NCBI GenBank assembly: GCA_018817385.1
Contig: JAHIUA010000036.1
Coordinates: 1-64,000 of the forward strand
Reading direction: 5' to 3'
DNA length: 64,000 nt
DNA from: Pseudomonadota bacterium
GTDB lineage: Bacteria; Desulfobacterota; Desulfobulbia; Desulfobulbales; Desulfocapsaceae
Of this stretch, positions 8,968-19,100 are shown one piece after another. Every line of letters begins with the position of its first letter. The stretch's first letter is position 1. The notes under the pieces were generated by a model that did no database searches, was not told where the DNA came from, and saw nothing but the letters and a program-made list of their open reading frames with translations. The position numbers and the translations under genes were made by a program.

Positions 8968-11900
8968 TTACTGGTCTCTCCAGAATCTCTTTCCGCTTCT
9001 CACTGAGTATGCAGTCTTTGCATCCTGGCGGAAGATGTCTCCTGTGGAGAGCTGGGTGAAGATGCTGATGGAATCATCTCCAGAGCCGCTTCCTGAGTGG
9101 AGGGTGGGAGAAGTAGCCATCCCCTTACCCAGATTGACATATTTAAGGGCACGATGCATGACAGTTCCATTTACATTTGTTGCCTCTGTGCCGAAAATCC
9201 CAGAAGGATAGGCAGTGCCGGTCTTGTAATAGAGTCCATAGAGACGGCTGTAGCCTTCTCCCTCGCAGGGATTGGCACTCGGTTGAAATGCCGATGTGAA
9301 GACGATTCCGCCAAAAATAGCGGGTTGGCCAAGGATCCGCGTTGCAGGAGCAACCCCGACAGTGCCGACAATGGGTGGAAGATCGAGAAACCAGCCCCGT
9401 TTGTAGTCGTCAATCTCTGAAACAAGGTCGGGGAAGTTGTCAATCTGTGCCCCGAGATCGGCTGGATCGCTGGATGTCGGGCCATCGGTGATGGTTTGCA
9501 AGTCATCGGTATATACCTCTATGTCGGTGGCGTCAATGAGGTCGGTTCCTATGTTTGCTTCGGTATTGTCATCTTTGATTCCGTAGAGGGTCTGGGTGGC
9601 AATACTTGTTTTGTCCGCCATCACATAATAGCGGCCGGTGCCGAAAAATATCCATCTGTTTCCCAGTTCGTCAAGACTCAAACCGGGTAGGCTGATAACG
9701 GGTTGATTGGTCTGGGCCAGGAGGTCCGGTGCAAGCCAGGTTGAAGGGTTGGCGCAAACTAAAGGATCGTTGGCACAGGTTCCCCAGGGGTCAGGGTCGG
9801 CATTTTGGTTGAGAGTCAGGCGCATAAAGGCTCCGCTCTGCCCTACATTGTTACCGACCAGGCCAAAATAGGCGGTGTCGACGTAGAAATCAAGGTCCCA
9901 GTCAACAGCAACTGGACTTCCCATAAATGTGTTAGCAATTCCGCTGTCACATTGGATAACGTTCATTGCGGTGTTGCCTGCCGATTCTATGGTGCATCCT
10001 ATGGGCGCATCTATCGTCGTTCCCGGAAGGGCTATTTCAGCAAAGTCAAAAATATAGGACTTGGCTGTGGAAGTACTGGCTGCAGTATCCAGAGAGTCCG
10101 GACCGGAACCGAATAAGAGGTACCATTTATTGGTGGTACCATTAATATCACGGAAGGCAAGGATGGTCGGATAAACAAGACTGAAGCTGCCGTCAGGGAT
10201 CTGAATTTCGGCCAGCAGGGTCGGTTCCTTTTCCGGGTTGGTAATGTCTAAGATTGTATATGCTGAGCGCATGGTGGTATCATCAGCGGCATTGGGTGCG
10301 CCAAGTCCATCGGCAGCGGTATCGATGGTCATGGCCCCTCCGCCAAAGCCCATTCCAACCACCAGAACAGTTCCCCAACCATTGGGGTGATCTGCATCAG
10401 GGGTAAATATGTTGGCATCAAAGACCCTGGGCTTGCTATCGACGTAATAGACATGGCTGTATCGTGTGTCCTTCAACCATTTGAGGTGGGGAAGGAGGTT
10501 CAACGGGGCATAGGCCCAGATTTCACTGCCAAGTGGATGTTCAATCGCAGCGGCCCCGGTGGTTCCGTTTTTTCCGGAAACTGAATACATGATTTTCTTT
10601 TCCGCGGTATCATAGCCGGCATCACCAACATTAAGGATAGTGTCATTGGCATCTACCTTGGCAGTGGTGTAGAAACCAGCGTTAAGGGCGTGAAGCATTC
10701 CATCGTTTCCACCAACATACGCGACTAATCTCCTTTCAGCATACTGCTGTCTGAACGCGGTATAACTGGTGTCGTATTTGATGATATTGAAACCCTCTTG
10801 CGGTGCTCCGACAATGGTCGGTGTTGAGTTGATAACATCTCCCAGTCGCATGGTCTTGGGAGTGATATCGTCAGATTTGTATCTTACGGTGCGTGAACGA
10901 AAACCGGGGATTTCCACACCGCGAACATAATTGACCAGGTTTTCAGCATCCGCCTGGGTGGCCAGATCGAAAAATCCGTAACTGGCGGCTGGAAACATAG
11001 TCTGTTCAAAATCGATGTATTCACCAGCATCTACAATCCCATCAAGATTGGTGTCGATCCAGGTCATGATATGACGTCCTGTGCTTGCATTGGCACCATA
11101 AATTCGGTTGGATTTAATCTCGGCATCGGTGAGGGACTCTAAATAGAGTTCTTCTCTGGCATTCCATATAAAACCGATCTCGTAGAGTTCTTTTATCGCA
11201 AATTCATAGTTCGACAGATACAGTCTGTCTCCCTCGACGATCCAGTCCAGAGTGGGGCTTACAGAAAAGTTCAGGGTACCGCTATCCACCAGGGTGACAC
11301 TCGAACTGCTGGTACCATTATTGCCGGTACTCAGGTTTGCCACCTTCCAGGCATCGTAAGTCTCTCCTATTGTACCGGAAACGTTAAAGGTAGAGAGCTT
11401 GATTCTGTCACAGGTGTCTAAAACAGCATCATCTTCAACGGTGATGGTACTATCACCGGTTTCAGCCAAGGTAACACTGTGGGTGACAACACTTTGACCT
11501 GCTCCTGACAGACAGTCAACTACCCAGTAATTATAGTTTTTACCTGGCTCACCGACAAGGTTGTAGGTGGAAAGGGTTATGGTATCACCAATTGCGATCC
11601 AGTCACCACCAGGCTCAACAGTGAATGAAAGCGATCCTGTGTCAGTCAGAGTCAAAGTGGCTTCGGTTTTACCGCTTAGGAGAGAGGTCGCATCGTAGAA
11701 TTGCCACTTAGTATACGTGTTTCCAGTCGGGCCGACCAATGTGCCGGCAGAAACGGTCATTGTCAGCGCGCCGGTATCAGGGTCGTAGGTGTCGATTATT
11801 CCGGTCATAGAGTATGGCACAAGGGTCATGGCTCTGGCGTTGTAGCTGGTAACCATGGCTTCCATGGAATAGGGGACTAAGGTTACTGCCCCCGTGGAAT

Positions 11901-14900
11901 AGGATGACACAACACCCTCTATGGAATAGGGGCTGAATTCGTCTGGATTGTCACTGGTGAAAATCTTGACTCGTGTCCGCGCTTCATCCTCATCAAAAAA
12001 TGATTGGGTCACCTGGTCGATATCATAATTATCGAGGATGCCGTTCGGGGTGCAGCTGCCGAGGGGAATGTTGTCTGTTGGGCTGCAGTCTTGTCTGGAA
12101 TAGCCGAAACTGTCGAGCCACAGGGCGTGAACCGTTCCGATCCAGGTAGCCTGATTTTCATCAAGATCTTTTTTCAGCGGTTCGTAGTAGGCCTGGTACA
12201 AGGCACCTTCACCTCTGACATTGTTAGAGACAACTGCGGCAGCCGTACCTGAAGAGGTCCGCTCGAGGATGGTCGCAAAGATACGATCTAGCGAATCTTC
12301 CAGTTGCTGCGGGTGGGCGGCATAAAAATAGTTGTCCGGGATGCCGTCTGTGCCAGTCTCGCCTGTGGCATTGATCTTACTATCCCATTCCTTCACGAGG
12401 TCGGGGAGGTCATTGTCGTTGCTATCATCAAATCCACCCCATTTGGCGGCGTACCAGAGAGGGTCTTCAAGGAGGCCGGCAACAGCATTGCCAAGGGTGT
12501 AGGTCTGACTGGTGATTGTGCCACCATCGACTATGCCGAAACAGTTGTTGCACTCAACAGTGGAGGTGGCATCATTTTCATAGGTGTAATCAAAACCGTT
12601 GGTCCCCGAGTGGATATGGAGGCCGTCTTCGGTGGTCCCGCTGATAACATATCCGTGACCGATGGCATACCCAAGATTTTCTAAGGTAACCCCGGTGGTG
12701 ATCTTGATATCAGTGGATGAGATTTTATATTCTATAATTCCCCCGGCATCGAGGTCGTAGTCGTTTCCCTGCAGACTGTCTTCCCAGATGACCATGAATT
12801 TTCCTGTTCCTATGTCATCGCTGGGATCAGGTGTTCCCTGGTCATCCACGGAATGGGGGTGGATGATTTTGAAATCTACCATGGTACAGCCGTAATCGTC
12901 CTTGTTGTTGGTGATGCAGGAGGGGAGCAGGGTGACTTTACCGCTAGAATTCGGGATTGGTATGTCGATAACCGGATTGCCGGCAGCCAGACGCACTGCA
13001 TAGGTGTCGACTTTTTGAATACCTTCAAGGCCTCGTCCTCCGTTGAGTGATGTCGGTCGTATGTCATTGGTATGAGCGTACCAGGCGAGTCCGGCGATCC
13101 GAAAACCGCCACGGGTATCCGGTCCTTCAGGGCAGAGCCCACGGACTTCACCAAAATCAGTGATCTCTTTTGCGGTGCATTTGCGGTTGTCATCAGCTGC
13201 GGTTTCACCAACAAACCATTTTCGGTCGGGGGCGGCTGCGTCGGGATAGATGTTTTCCACTCGACCGATGATCTCGGTCAATTCCCTGGAGTTTCGAGAC
13301 GATCCCAGGTCTGGGATAACACCAAAGGCATTTGTATCAAGTTCGTCGGCTATGGCGCCCGGATCGATATCAAGGACTGTGTCTGCTGAAATGAGACTGG
13401 AATTAAAGTTGACTACGCTGAGACGGGAGCAATATTCATCAGCAGTTAGAGGGTCCAGCCAGCTGCCGGTGTTATAATTGATGCCTTCGATAAACTGCCC
13501 GTCTCCAGACTGATAATCGGTGGGAGCGTTTTCCCCAGCAAAATAGCGCAGTCCGCTCAGATAGATTTCGGCGAAGGGGTTTCCCCAGTTATGACATTCT
13601 GAATCACTGGTATCGCCAAAGAAGTTAATTGAGAGTGGACATTTGTCTCCACCTGCGGTAGTGATCGAATAGGTCCAGCTTCCATATTTATAGCCGTAGA
13701 TACGAAAGAGACTCCAGGTGTTAATGATTCCTTCGGATTTGTTGTGTTGATTTATGGGACCACCGATAGAATCATAGACCCGTTTAAAAGTGCCATCGCC
13801 AATATTGATATCATTGCCAGGGTCGTTCCAGTCATCCTGATCGGCATAGCTGACATCAATGCCTCCGTCCACATCGCCATCCTCGTTACAGTCGATCCCG
13901 AGATTGATTTCTCGACACATACCGTCCATGCCGTCAGAATTCCGGACCTTCTGGACCATCTCTCCGCCACGAGTAGCCTTACCATAGGTTCCTGCAATCA
14001 TGCCGAATTTGAGTTCGTCTTCGTCGCCGTATGTCTGCAGGAGACCAGTAGGTTTGTGGTTGCCGTAGGGGTATTTTTTACATTTTTCATTGTTGTCAGG
14101 TTTCCCATCGCCATCCGCATCGACCTGGAGGTCGATCTCGCCATTATTGTCGGCATCGACACAGACCTGGACCCGGACTACAAAATCGGCTGAATTGTCC
14201 ATGACACCGAGGGCGCCGGCGGTGTTGACTCCGACATCCCATTTTTTGGGATTATCCTGGGCAGCATAGATTTCTGAATAGTAGGGATCATTATAATTCT
14301 TCCCATTGGTTCCCGGGTCTTCTTCTTCCCAGAGACATTGGTGCACTTCACCCGAATCCCAAAAGGTGTAATTACCGGCAGCTACTCGGATGAGCGGTGG
14401 GTCGGTAATGTTCTGGGAATAGTCGTTTGCTGTTGAAGCGGTGACGTTGCAGAAGGTGAGGCCGGTACGGGTATGGTTGGTAATCGACCAGGGAGAAGTC
14501 GTTGTGCCGGCATTTTCTGTTTTTACAACGTTAACTGCTAACGCTCCGGTTGCTGAATCAAATGATGTGACCCAGCCTTGCATGGAACGGGTAGCATCAT
14601 GGCGCAGTGTCAGGTAGTCACCAGGTTGAATCCAGTCGCCAGGGCTTGTGGTAAGGTTCTTGATTCCGGTGCCAATGGTAACGGAAGTGCCGCTGTTTCC
14701 TGTGGGGGCGGTTGTGTTGGCAGTAAAGGGTGTGAGGTCGTTAATGTCTGTGCCGTCATAAAATTTAGCAAAGGCGTGGATGTCGGGAGGGATGAAGGCT
14801 CGTTCAAGGACAGTGTCTGAGGATTTATCCACTCGTCTGTGGCCTCCAAAGAGGATTTTACGGATGGTGTCCACCCGGGTCATGGAGGCCCAGTTGAGAA

Positions 14901-15318
14901 AGTTTCCACTCCAGTAGCCATCGTTTCCGTCTGCGGCAGTACAATATTTTGAGGAGGTGACAGCTGCTGGCTCAAACCGTTTATCGGTGGAATCGTAATT
15001 GTAACATTTGTAGGCGTCGAAATAGCCGTAATAATCAATGGAGTGTGTATAGGTGGTATCAGGAAGGCCATCGCTGTCAAGGTCTGCGTAGTCATTGTAG
15101 GCCTTGAAAAACAGCTGGTGATCCTGTGATGAGTTGATGATGACCTGCGGACTCACATTGGTTTCGGTGAGACTGATGGGTGCCGAGGAAAAATCGGCCA
15201 TGGTATAGGTGGATACCTCTGCCCTGAGCTCAGTGATGCCAGTGCCTGTGACGAGAAGGAGGCCACAAATGGTGAGCAGCGGCATGGGATAAAAGTAGTG
15301 AGTTGATTTTCTGTTCAT
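8968..15318 (-). CDS. pilY1: PilY1-type pilus tip adhesin 2, MIDAS-less, with phage-type beta repeats
   Basis: 2116 aa; AGGAG lies 8 nt upstream of the ATG. Signal peptide residues 1-33. Where other PilY1 proteins carry the VWA motif DxSGSM, this one reads VSPQVIINSSQDHQLFFKAY, so no MIDAS is visible. A beta module at about residues 193-280 (SVTIGTGIKNLTTSPGDWI, then MQGWVTSFDSATGAL) has the sequence style of repeats in phage virion proteins. Several more half-modules lie at about 1120-1375, including three near-repeats of 'L-VPYSM'. The C-terminal PilY1 propeller is clear from about residue 1467 (MRLGDVINSTPTIVGAPQEGF, then YVGGNDGMLHALNAG). Probable role: tip adhesin of a second pilus or pseudopilus type. 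Confidence 0.88.
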   Translation of the reverse strand: MNRKSTHYFYPMPLLTICGLLLVTGTGITELRAEVSTYTMADFSSAPISLTETNVSPQVIINSSQDHQLFFKAYNDYADLDSDGLPDTTYTHSIDYYGYFDAYKCYNYDSTDKRFEPAAVTSSKYCTAADGNDGYWSGNFLNWASMTRVDTIRKILFGGHRRVDKSSDTVLERAFIPPDIHAFAKFYDGTDINDLTPFTANTTAPTGNSGTSVTIGTGIKNLTTSPGDWIQPGDYLTLRHDATRSMQGWVTSFDSATGALAVNVVKTENAGTTTSPWSITNHTRTGLTFCNVTASTANDYSQNITDPPLIRVAAGNYTFWDSGEVHQCLWEEEDPGTNGKNYNDPYYSEIYAAQDNPKKWDVGVNTAGALGVMDNSADFVVRVQVCVDADNNGEIDLQVDADGDGKPDNNEKCKKYPYGNHKPTGLLQTYGDEDELKFGMIAGTYGKATRGGEMVQKVRNSDGMDGMCREINLGIDCNEDGDVDGGIDVSYADQDDWNDPGNDINIGDGTFKRVYDSIGGPINQHNKSEGIINTWSLFRIYGYKYGSWTYSITTAGGDKCPLSINFFGDTSDSECHNWGNPFAEIYLSGLRYFAGENAPTDYQSGDGQFIEGINYNTGSWLDPLTADEYCSRLSVVNFNSSLISADTVLDIDPGAIADELDTNAFGVIPDLGSSRNSRELTEIIGRVENIYPDAAAPDRKWFVGETAADDNRKCTAKEITDFGEVRGLCPEGPDTRGGFRIAGLAWYAHTNDIRPTSLNGGRGLEGIQKVDTYAVRLAAGNPVIDIPIPNSSGKVTLLPSCITNNKDDYGCTMVDFKIIHPHSVDDQGTPDPSDDIGTGKFMVIWEDSLQGNDYDLDAGGIIEYKISSTDIKITTGVTLENLGYAIGHGYVISGTTEDGLHIHSGTNGFDYTYENDATSTVECNNCFGIVDGGTITSQTYTLGNAVAGLLEDPLWYAAKWGGFDDSNDNDLPDLVKEWDSKINATGETGTDGIPDNYFYAAHPQQLEDSLDRIFATILERTSSGTAAAVVSNNVRGEGALYQAYYEPLKKDLDENQATWIGTVHALWLDSFGYSRQDCSPTDNIPLGSCTPNGILDNYDIDQVTQSFFDEDEARTRVKIFTSDNPDEFSPYSIEGVVSSYSTGAVTLVPYSMEAMVTSYNARAMTLVPYSMTGIIDTYDPDTGALTMTVSAGTLVGPTGNTYTKWQFYDATSLLSGKTEATLTLTDTGSLSFTVEPGGDWIAIGDTITLSTYNLVGEPGKNYNYWVVDCLSGAGQSVVTHSVTLAETGDSTITVEDDAVLDTCDRIKLSTFNVSGTIGETYDAWKVANLSTGNNGTSSSSVTLVDSGTLNFSVSPTLDWIVEGDRLYLSNYEFAIKELYEIGFIWNAREELYLESLTDAEIKSNRIYGANASTGRHIMTWIDTNLDGIVDAGEYIDFEQTMFPAASYGFFDLATQADAENLVNYVRGVEIPGFRSRTVRYKSDDITPKTMRLGDVINSTPTIVGAPQEGFNIIKYDTSYTAFRQQYAERRLVAYVGGNDGMLHALNAGFYTTAKVDANDTILNVGDAGYDTAEKKIMYSVSGKNGTTGAAAIEHPLGSEIWAYAPLNLLPHLKWLKDTRYSHVYYVDSKPRVFDANIFTPDADHPNGWGTVLVVGMGFGGGAMTIDTAADGLGAPNAADDTTMRSAYTILDITNPEKEPTLLAEIQIPDGSFSLVYPTILAFRDINGTTNKWYLLFGSGPDSLDTAASTSTAKSYIFDFAEIALPGTTIDAPIGCTIESAGNTAMNVIQCDSGIANTFMGSPVAVDWDLDFYVDTAYFGLVGNNVGQSGAFMRLTLNQNADPDPWGTCANDPLVCANPSTWLAPDLLAQTNQPVISLPGLSLDELGNRWIFFGTGRYYVMADKTSIATQTLYGIKDDNTEANIGTDLIDATDIEVYTDDLQTITDGPTSSDPADLGAQIDNFPDLVSEIDDYKRGWFLDLPPIVGTVGVAPATRILGQPAIFGGIVFTSAFQPSANPCEGEGYSRLYGLYYKTGTAYPSGIFGTEATNVNGTVMHRALKYVNLGKGMATSPTLHSGSGSGDDSISIFTQLSTGDIFRQDAKTAYSVRSGKRFWRDQ

Positions 15319-15406
15319 TCCTGGTCTCCTGGTATGCTATCAATCATGTTGACAGTCGTCTGTGCTGGTATAGGGGGAACAAGGCATCCTTTGCTGCTAT
15401 TCTTAA

Positions 15407-16012
15407 TCAGTTCATCCATGACAAACAGTCACTGGGACTGGCATTGTTAACAAGGTTTCCGCTGAGTCTCCATTGCAGGGTTATCTGGGATTGGCTGTTT
15501 GTCGGGCCGCTATGGAAAGACCGGATGTTGTAGAGAAAATGGGTACTGCCTGGAGAAGATTTGCCGAGCCCATCATACCCAGCAATATCGGACAACCCGC
15601 TGCCCGGAGTTGCCACCGATTCTCCACTGATCGTCAAGGTGGTGAGGGGACCATTCAACGTTTCAGGAGAGTAGGTGATAGTACCTGTTTGGCCTGGTTG
15701 GGCAAATGAGAGATCTGTTTGGGGGATGACGATATTTCCATAAATAAATTTACTGGGGTCGTTGTAGTCTGGAAATCCTCCGGAATTGATACACAGGGCA
15801 TTCTCGTAGGCAAGGCGAATACCGAGTTCTGTGCCGCCGTCAGCCTGATAAAAGGTCTGTTTGTGGACCCTGTCGTTTCCGGCAATCTGTAATTCAATGG
15901 ACGTGTTGTTGGTGGCGGAAACCCCGATTATGGTGAGTATCAGCAACATAAGAAGTGAGAGGATAAGGACAAAGCCCTGTTCGTTGTCTCCCGGTATTTT
16001 CTGCTCAGTCAT
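15407..16012 (-). CDS. pilX: PilX-type minor pilin 2
   Basis: 201 aa. The N-terminus NEQGFVLILSLLMLLILTII is a PilX_N-type membrane helix followed by TSIELQIAGNDRVHKQTFYQ and an ADGGTELG block, the PilX family signature. The same block occurs almost unchanged in PilX-3 (VQIAGNDRIHKETFYSADGG), showing the two clusters are closely related paralogues, while PilX-1 is more distant. It sits 88 bp upstream of PilY1-2 in the same transcript. The C-terminal part is variable and not recognisable. Confidence 0.85.
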   Translation of the reverse strand: MTEQKIPGDNEQGFVLILSLLMLLILTIIGVSATNNTSIELQIAGNDRVHKQTFYQADGGTELGIRLAYENALCINSGGFPDYNDPSKFIYGNIVIPQTDLSFAQPGQTGTITYSPETLNGPLTTLTISGESVATPGSGLSDIAGYDGLGKSSPGSTHFLYNIRSFHSGPTNSQSQITLQWRLSGNLVNNASPSDCLSWMN

Positions 16013-16032
16013 TTTTTCCCTCTCTCTGTGGG

Positions 16033-16512
16033 TTACACCGAATCGGCCTTGATGTAGGTCAAAGAGACTGATTTGCTCATCCCTTTGCTCTGGCTGGTGG
16101 TTGTGATTCGAATTGTTTTATTCCCGGGAAATGGATGGTCAACCGCCACATTCCACTGAATGGTGTAGTTGCCTTTGGTTACTGTTCCATCAGGATTTAC
16201 GGCTTCATCAAGGCCGAAGTTGTCACCGTTATCATCGGTGCCGTTGTAGTCATTGTCCTGATCGGTTCCATCCAGGTTTGTGTCCTCGAGGTCATCATAG
16301 GGGAGACTGAGGAGTTCTTCGGTCTTGTCTGTGGCCCATGCCGCTGATTCTGATATCAAGTTGGCCGCCGAGTTTCCCGAAACCGAGGTCAGTTGCATGG
16401 CATTGGCTGCCAGGATGCCGATAGCAAAGACTGTTACGGCTATGAGTACTTCCAGGAGAGTGAATCCAGCTCTTTCTGTGAATTGGTTGGGGGTGGCTTT
16501 TTTTTTCATCAT
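16033..16512 (-). CDS. pilV: PilV-type minor prepilin 2
   Basis: 159 aa from the ATG at 16512, which overlaps the PilW-2 stop in an ATGATG/TGA arrangement; a longer reading from 16530 lies inside the PilW gene. The leader ends in RAG, followed by FTLLEVLIAVTVFAIGILAA, a prepilin signal. An Asp-rich stretch (DLEDTNLDGTDQDNDYNG, continuing with DNGDNFGLDE) sits near residues 75-105, and PilV-3 has a very similar one. Such loops often bind calcium in pilin-associated proteins; this is inference here. Confidence 0.85.
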   Translation of the reverse strand: MMKKKATPNQFTERAGFTLLEVLIAVTVFAIGILAANAMQLTSVSGNSAANLISESAAWATDKTEELLSLPYDDLEDTNLDGTDQDNDYNGTDDNGDNFGLDEAVNPDGTVTKGNYTIQWNVAVDHPFPGNKTIRITTTSQSKGMSKSVSLTYIKADSV

Positions 16513-17198
16513 AATCCCATATTGCGGCATTGGATGGTGGCGGTCATGAAACGGCGACGGAAATGGTCATTAAAGGCAGACCAATTTGTTCCGGCCACAG
16601 TTGTGAAGCTCTCGGTGTGAGTGAAGTTCGGGTCACTGACATCAGCCCTTGCCAGGATGGAGAGCTGTATGGATCTGATATCCGAGGGGTTGCCAGGGGT
16701 CAGGGTCTTGGTATCGTTTTTGAGGGTATAATAAAATTCCAGACGGTCAATGTTCTCGGCAGCGGCACTTTTGACTCCGTCGACCTGTCTGCCGATGTCG
16801 GTGCCCCCATCTCCGTAGGCATCATAGAGGTCGTAGGCAACTGTCTTGAGTTCATCGGTTTCATCTGCCCCGGTGGAGGTGTCATTATCACCATCTGCGT
16901 TGTCGTTATCTATTCCGTCATCATCGGCAACCATTGTAAAGATAAGGCTGGTGGCTGTGGCTGTGGTGATGTCGGCATCGCCGATGGCGTTGGGGTCAAA
17001 TCCGGCCATGCGGATTTCCTTGGTCATGAGGGACATTGCCGCCCTGATATTCTGCTGCATCTCCGTGACCTGATCCTGTGCAGTATAACTCTTGAGTTGA
17101 GTGGTAAATGCGGCGTACATGGCAGCTGTGATGACTCCGACGATGAGCAGGGTGACCATAAGTTCTACAATGGTGAACCCTCTGGTGTTATGAACCAT
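16509..17198 (-). CDS. pilW: PilW-type minor prepilin 2
   Basis: 229 aa from the ATG at 17198, chosen because AGGAG with a 4-nt spacer precedes it; upstream in-frame ATGs at 17216 and 17222 lack such a site. MVHNTRG-FTIVELMVTLLIVGVITA is the prepilin signal. The block DQVTEMQQNIRAAMSLMTKE and the C-terminus FRRRFMTATIQCRNMGL mark it as a PilW paralogue; PilW-3 ends RRRLLIATVNCRNMGL. It carries an Asp-rich stretch DDDGIDNDNADGDND near residue 90. It overlaps PilV-2 by 4 bp, implying coupled translation. Confidence 0.87.
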   Translation of the reverse strand: MVHNTRGFTIVELMVTLLIVGVITAAMYAAFTTQLKSYTAQDQVTEMQQNIRAAMSLMTKEIRMAGFDPNAIGDADITTATATSLIFTMVADDDGIDNDNADGDNDTSTGADETDELKTVAYDLYDAYGDGGTDIGRQVDGVKSAAAENIDRLEFYYTLKNDTKTLTPGNPSDIRSIQLSILARADVSDPNFTHTESFTTVAGTNWSAFNDHFRRRFMTATIQCRNMGL

Positions 17199-17319
17199 TT
17201 TGCTCCTTTTTTTCATGGCCATACTGTCAGTTTGTCTCTTGATGCGGATTGTTGAAGACCCTATGATTCTTGGTAGGTGCACAGGGGGAACCGCCTTATC
17301 CTTAGGTTGTAACATGATG

Positions 17320-17868
17320 TCAGTTCCATTGAGTGATATCGAAAGGTACTGCTCCGGAGTATTTTCGTAATTTTATCGATCCGGAAACCTGTGATGTGAG
17401 GGCATAACAAATATCATTGTTTTTATTTTCGAGATAGATACTGGCACTGTTTGCAGTACCATCCGCTGCGAAGGTGATGGCTGCAACTGGACCCGGAACA
17501 ATGAGAGTATTGTTCCAATCATTGGTTGCGGTACCGTTTCCAAAGTCAACATCCTTGGGATTGCTGAGGATTACCTGGTATTCACCGACATTGTAGAGGG
17601 TGTCATCATTGAGGTCAAAATAGTAATAGCCTGAATTTGGCATTACCCCGGCCACAAAACGGACACTGACAGGCTGATTTTCCTTAACTGCCTGCATTTT
17701 TGCTTTTTGCAAATCTGAATAGAGTCCTCTGGCGACTCCTTTGAGGCGAAAACCTGGACCCAAGGTGTTGATTGTGGGAGTGGCAAGGGCAGCAAGAATA
17801 CCAATGATGACCAGAATTATGATAAGTTCTACCAGAGAGAATCCGTTGTTTTTTTTCATTATGTTCAT
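17320..17868 (-). CDS. fimT: FimT/GspH-type minor prepilin 2, first gene of cluster 2
   Basis: About 182 aa from ATG 17868 (or 179 aa from 17859). An in-frame ATG at 17919 lies inside the predicted sigma-54-type promoter and is rejected. MKKNNG-FSLVELIIILVIIGILAALATP is the prepilin signal, followed by the GspH block FRLKGVARGLYSDLQKAKMQ. The C-terminus SGSIKLRKYSG is very close to FimT-3 (SSGMIKLLKWVG). It heads leftward cluster 2 and is divergent from cluster 3. The gap to PilW-2 is 121 bp, longer than elsewhere in the cluster. Confidence 0.85.
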   Translation of the reverse strand: MNIMKKNNGFSLVELIIILVIIGILAALATPTINTLGPGFRLKGVARGLYSDLQKAKMQAVKENQPVSVRFVAGVMPNSGYYYFDLNDDTLYNVGEYQVILSNPKDVDFGNGTATNDWNNTLIVPGPVAAITFAADGTANSASIYLENKNNDICYALTSQVSGSIKLRKYSGAVPFDITQWN

Positions 17869-17914
17869 TGCGGTTAATTGGGACATATTCCTGACAAGTG
17901 ATTGCTGTGAAACA

Positions 17915-17930
17915 TGCAAGATGTATTCCG
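17915..17930 (-). promoter_or_regulatory. Possible sigma-54-type promoter of cluster 2
   Basis: The minus strand reads CGGAATACATCTTGCA. The GG-N10-GC spacing and the TTGCA -12 box are intact, but the -24 box deviates from TGGCACG at four positions. The start site would fall near 17904, giving a leader of about 36 nt before the FimT-2 ATG at 17868. Paired dyads lie about 90-150 bp upstream, as for the other two clusters, which strengthens an otherwise moderate match. Confidence 0.45.
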
Positions 17931-18006
17931 GTTGATTATTTATTGCCTTGTGTCCGAAATGTAGGGGAGCAGAGAGGATGGCTGGACAGGAATGAGGGAA
18001 ATTTGT

Positions 18007-18064
18007 TGTAAAAAAAATGAACAGTCTGTTTCGATTGAAGAAGAATTGTAAAAAATATTAACAG
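18007..18064. promoter_or_regulatory. Paired TGT-N11-ACA dyads upstream of cluster 2
   Basis: TGTAAAAAAAATGAACAG (18007) and TGTAAAAAATATTAACAG (18047) are exactly 40 bp apart and share a leading T and the trailing TC. They are the best-matched pair of the three sets and define the consensus TTGTAAAAAAWWTNAACAGT. The spacing corresponds to about four DNA turns, so both sites would face the same side, as expected for cooperative binding of an activator. Confidence 0.6.
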
Positions 18065-19100
18065 TCAGGTCGTGGTTTTTTTTAAGGAGAGGGCTAAAGA
18101 ACGCATTATTCCAAAAAACCAATAGAAAATAGGAAAAAAAGGACGTTCGCGTAACACCGCAAAAAAAATCGGTTTAGAAGAGAAGGGGAAGCAGCTGGAT
18201 AAGCCAATTGTGATTGAGCATTCAGTCTGCTTCTTAGTTATTTGGGAGAATAAACCTTCTGAAAAGCAGTAAGAGGAGAGTGTCTTTTCAGAAAAGTCGC
18301 CCAAGCCCAGCCTGCAACAATCTTGGAGTAACATTCTGTACCGGCAGTCAGGTGCTATCAATCAGGTGCTATCATCTTCTCCAATCCATGGAATAAGCCA
18401 GGACTAGCAGTTAGAGAGTGGCTGTTTGCTAATTCTTGGCTATTGCCTGAATGGTTACAGGGCTTCTTGGTCTCTGTTTCTCTCTTTTGCATCAGGAGGT
18501 CTTTTGAGAACGTGCTTTTCTCAAGTTTTTTGGTCCTTTTATCTTCTGGGATCAGTGCTGGCAGGTCATTACCCGCTTAGGTTAATTCACCAGGGCGGTT
18601 ATATTTCATAGCCAAGAGTAACTATGATCTCTATTCATTCCTGACTGGTAAGATGTGTCTTTAATCGTCGCAGGCCTGCTTTGTTAGAAGAGAACAGCAT
18701 AGTCTTGGTGGCCAATATCCTCTGCTCTTTGCTTTTATCTTCAGTAAATTCTCCTGGTTTCTTCAACATGAGATGAATCGATAAAAACTTCACCAACAAG
18801 CTACTATTGCTCTTGTTTCGTTACAATTTTTGAAACAGAGACGAGTTGGATGGAATTGCTTTCTGGGTCTTTGGTTTCTTCATCTTCCTGAGTTACGTTT
18901 TGGTATTATGGTCTTTCGTCTCGTTCATGGGCTTTTACGTTTTGAGAAGGGTGGAAATTTACCTGACGTATAAAGGATTATCTTGGGTGATATTGAGTAT
19001 TATTAGGCTTTCTGGTGAATTGCTTGTCTTTCGTGTTTTGCTGTGGTTACCTAATGGAAGGTGTGGAAGAAAAAGGAAACAACCTTCTTTCTTTTTATAC
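18065..19100. other. AT-rich intergenic region between divergent clusters 2 and 3, no gene seen
   Basis: About 1 kb without a convincing gene. Open frames here (for example 18846-19109 plus and 18065-18361 minus) lack an ATG with ribosome site or show only composition-driven hydrophobic peptides. The only repeat noticed is a 14-bp tandem duplication, TCAGGTGCTATCAA/T, at 18348-18375. It may be a decayed gene or an extended regulatory region. Confidence 0.5.
18348..18375. repeat. 14-bp tandem duplication
   Basis: TCAGGTGCTATCAA is followed immediately by TCAGGTGCTATCAT. Two units only, no further copies seen. Probably replication slippage in non-coding sequence. Confidence 0.7.

Noticed and set aside
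16530..17255. 241-aa open frame opposite pilW-2
   Set aside because: Antisense shadow with Gly/Val/Cys-rich low-complexity composition.
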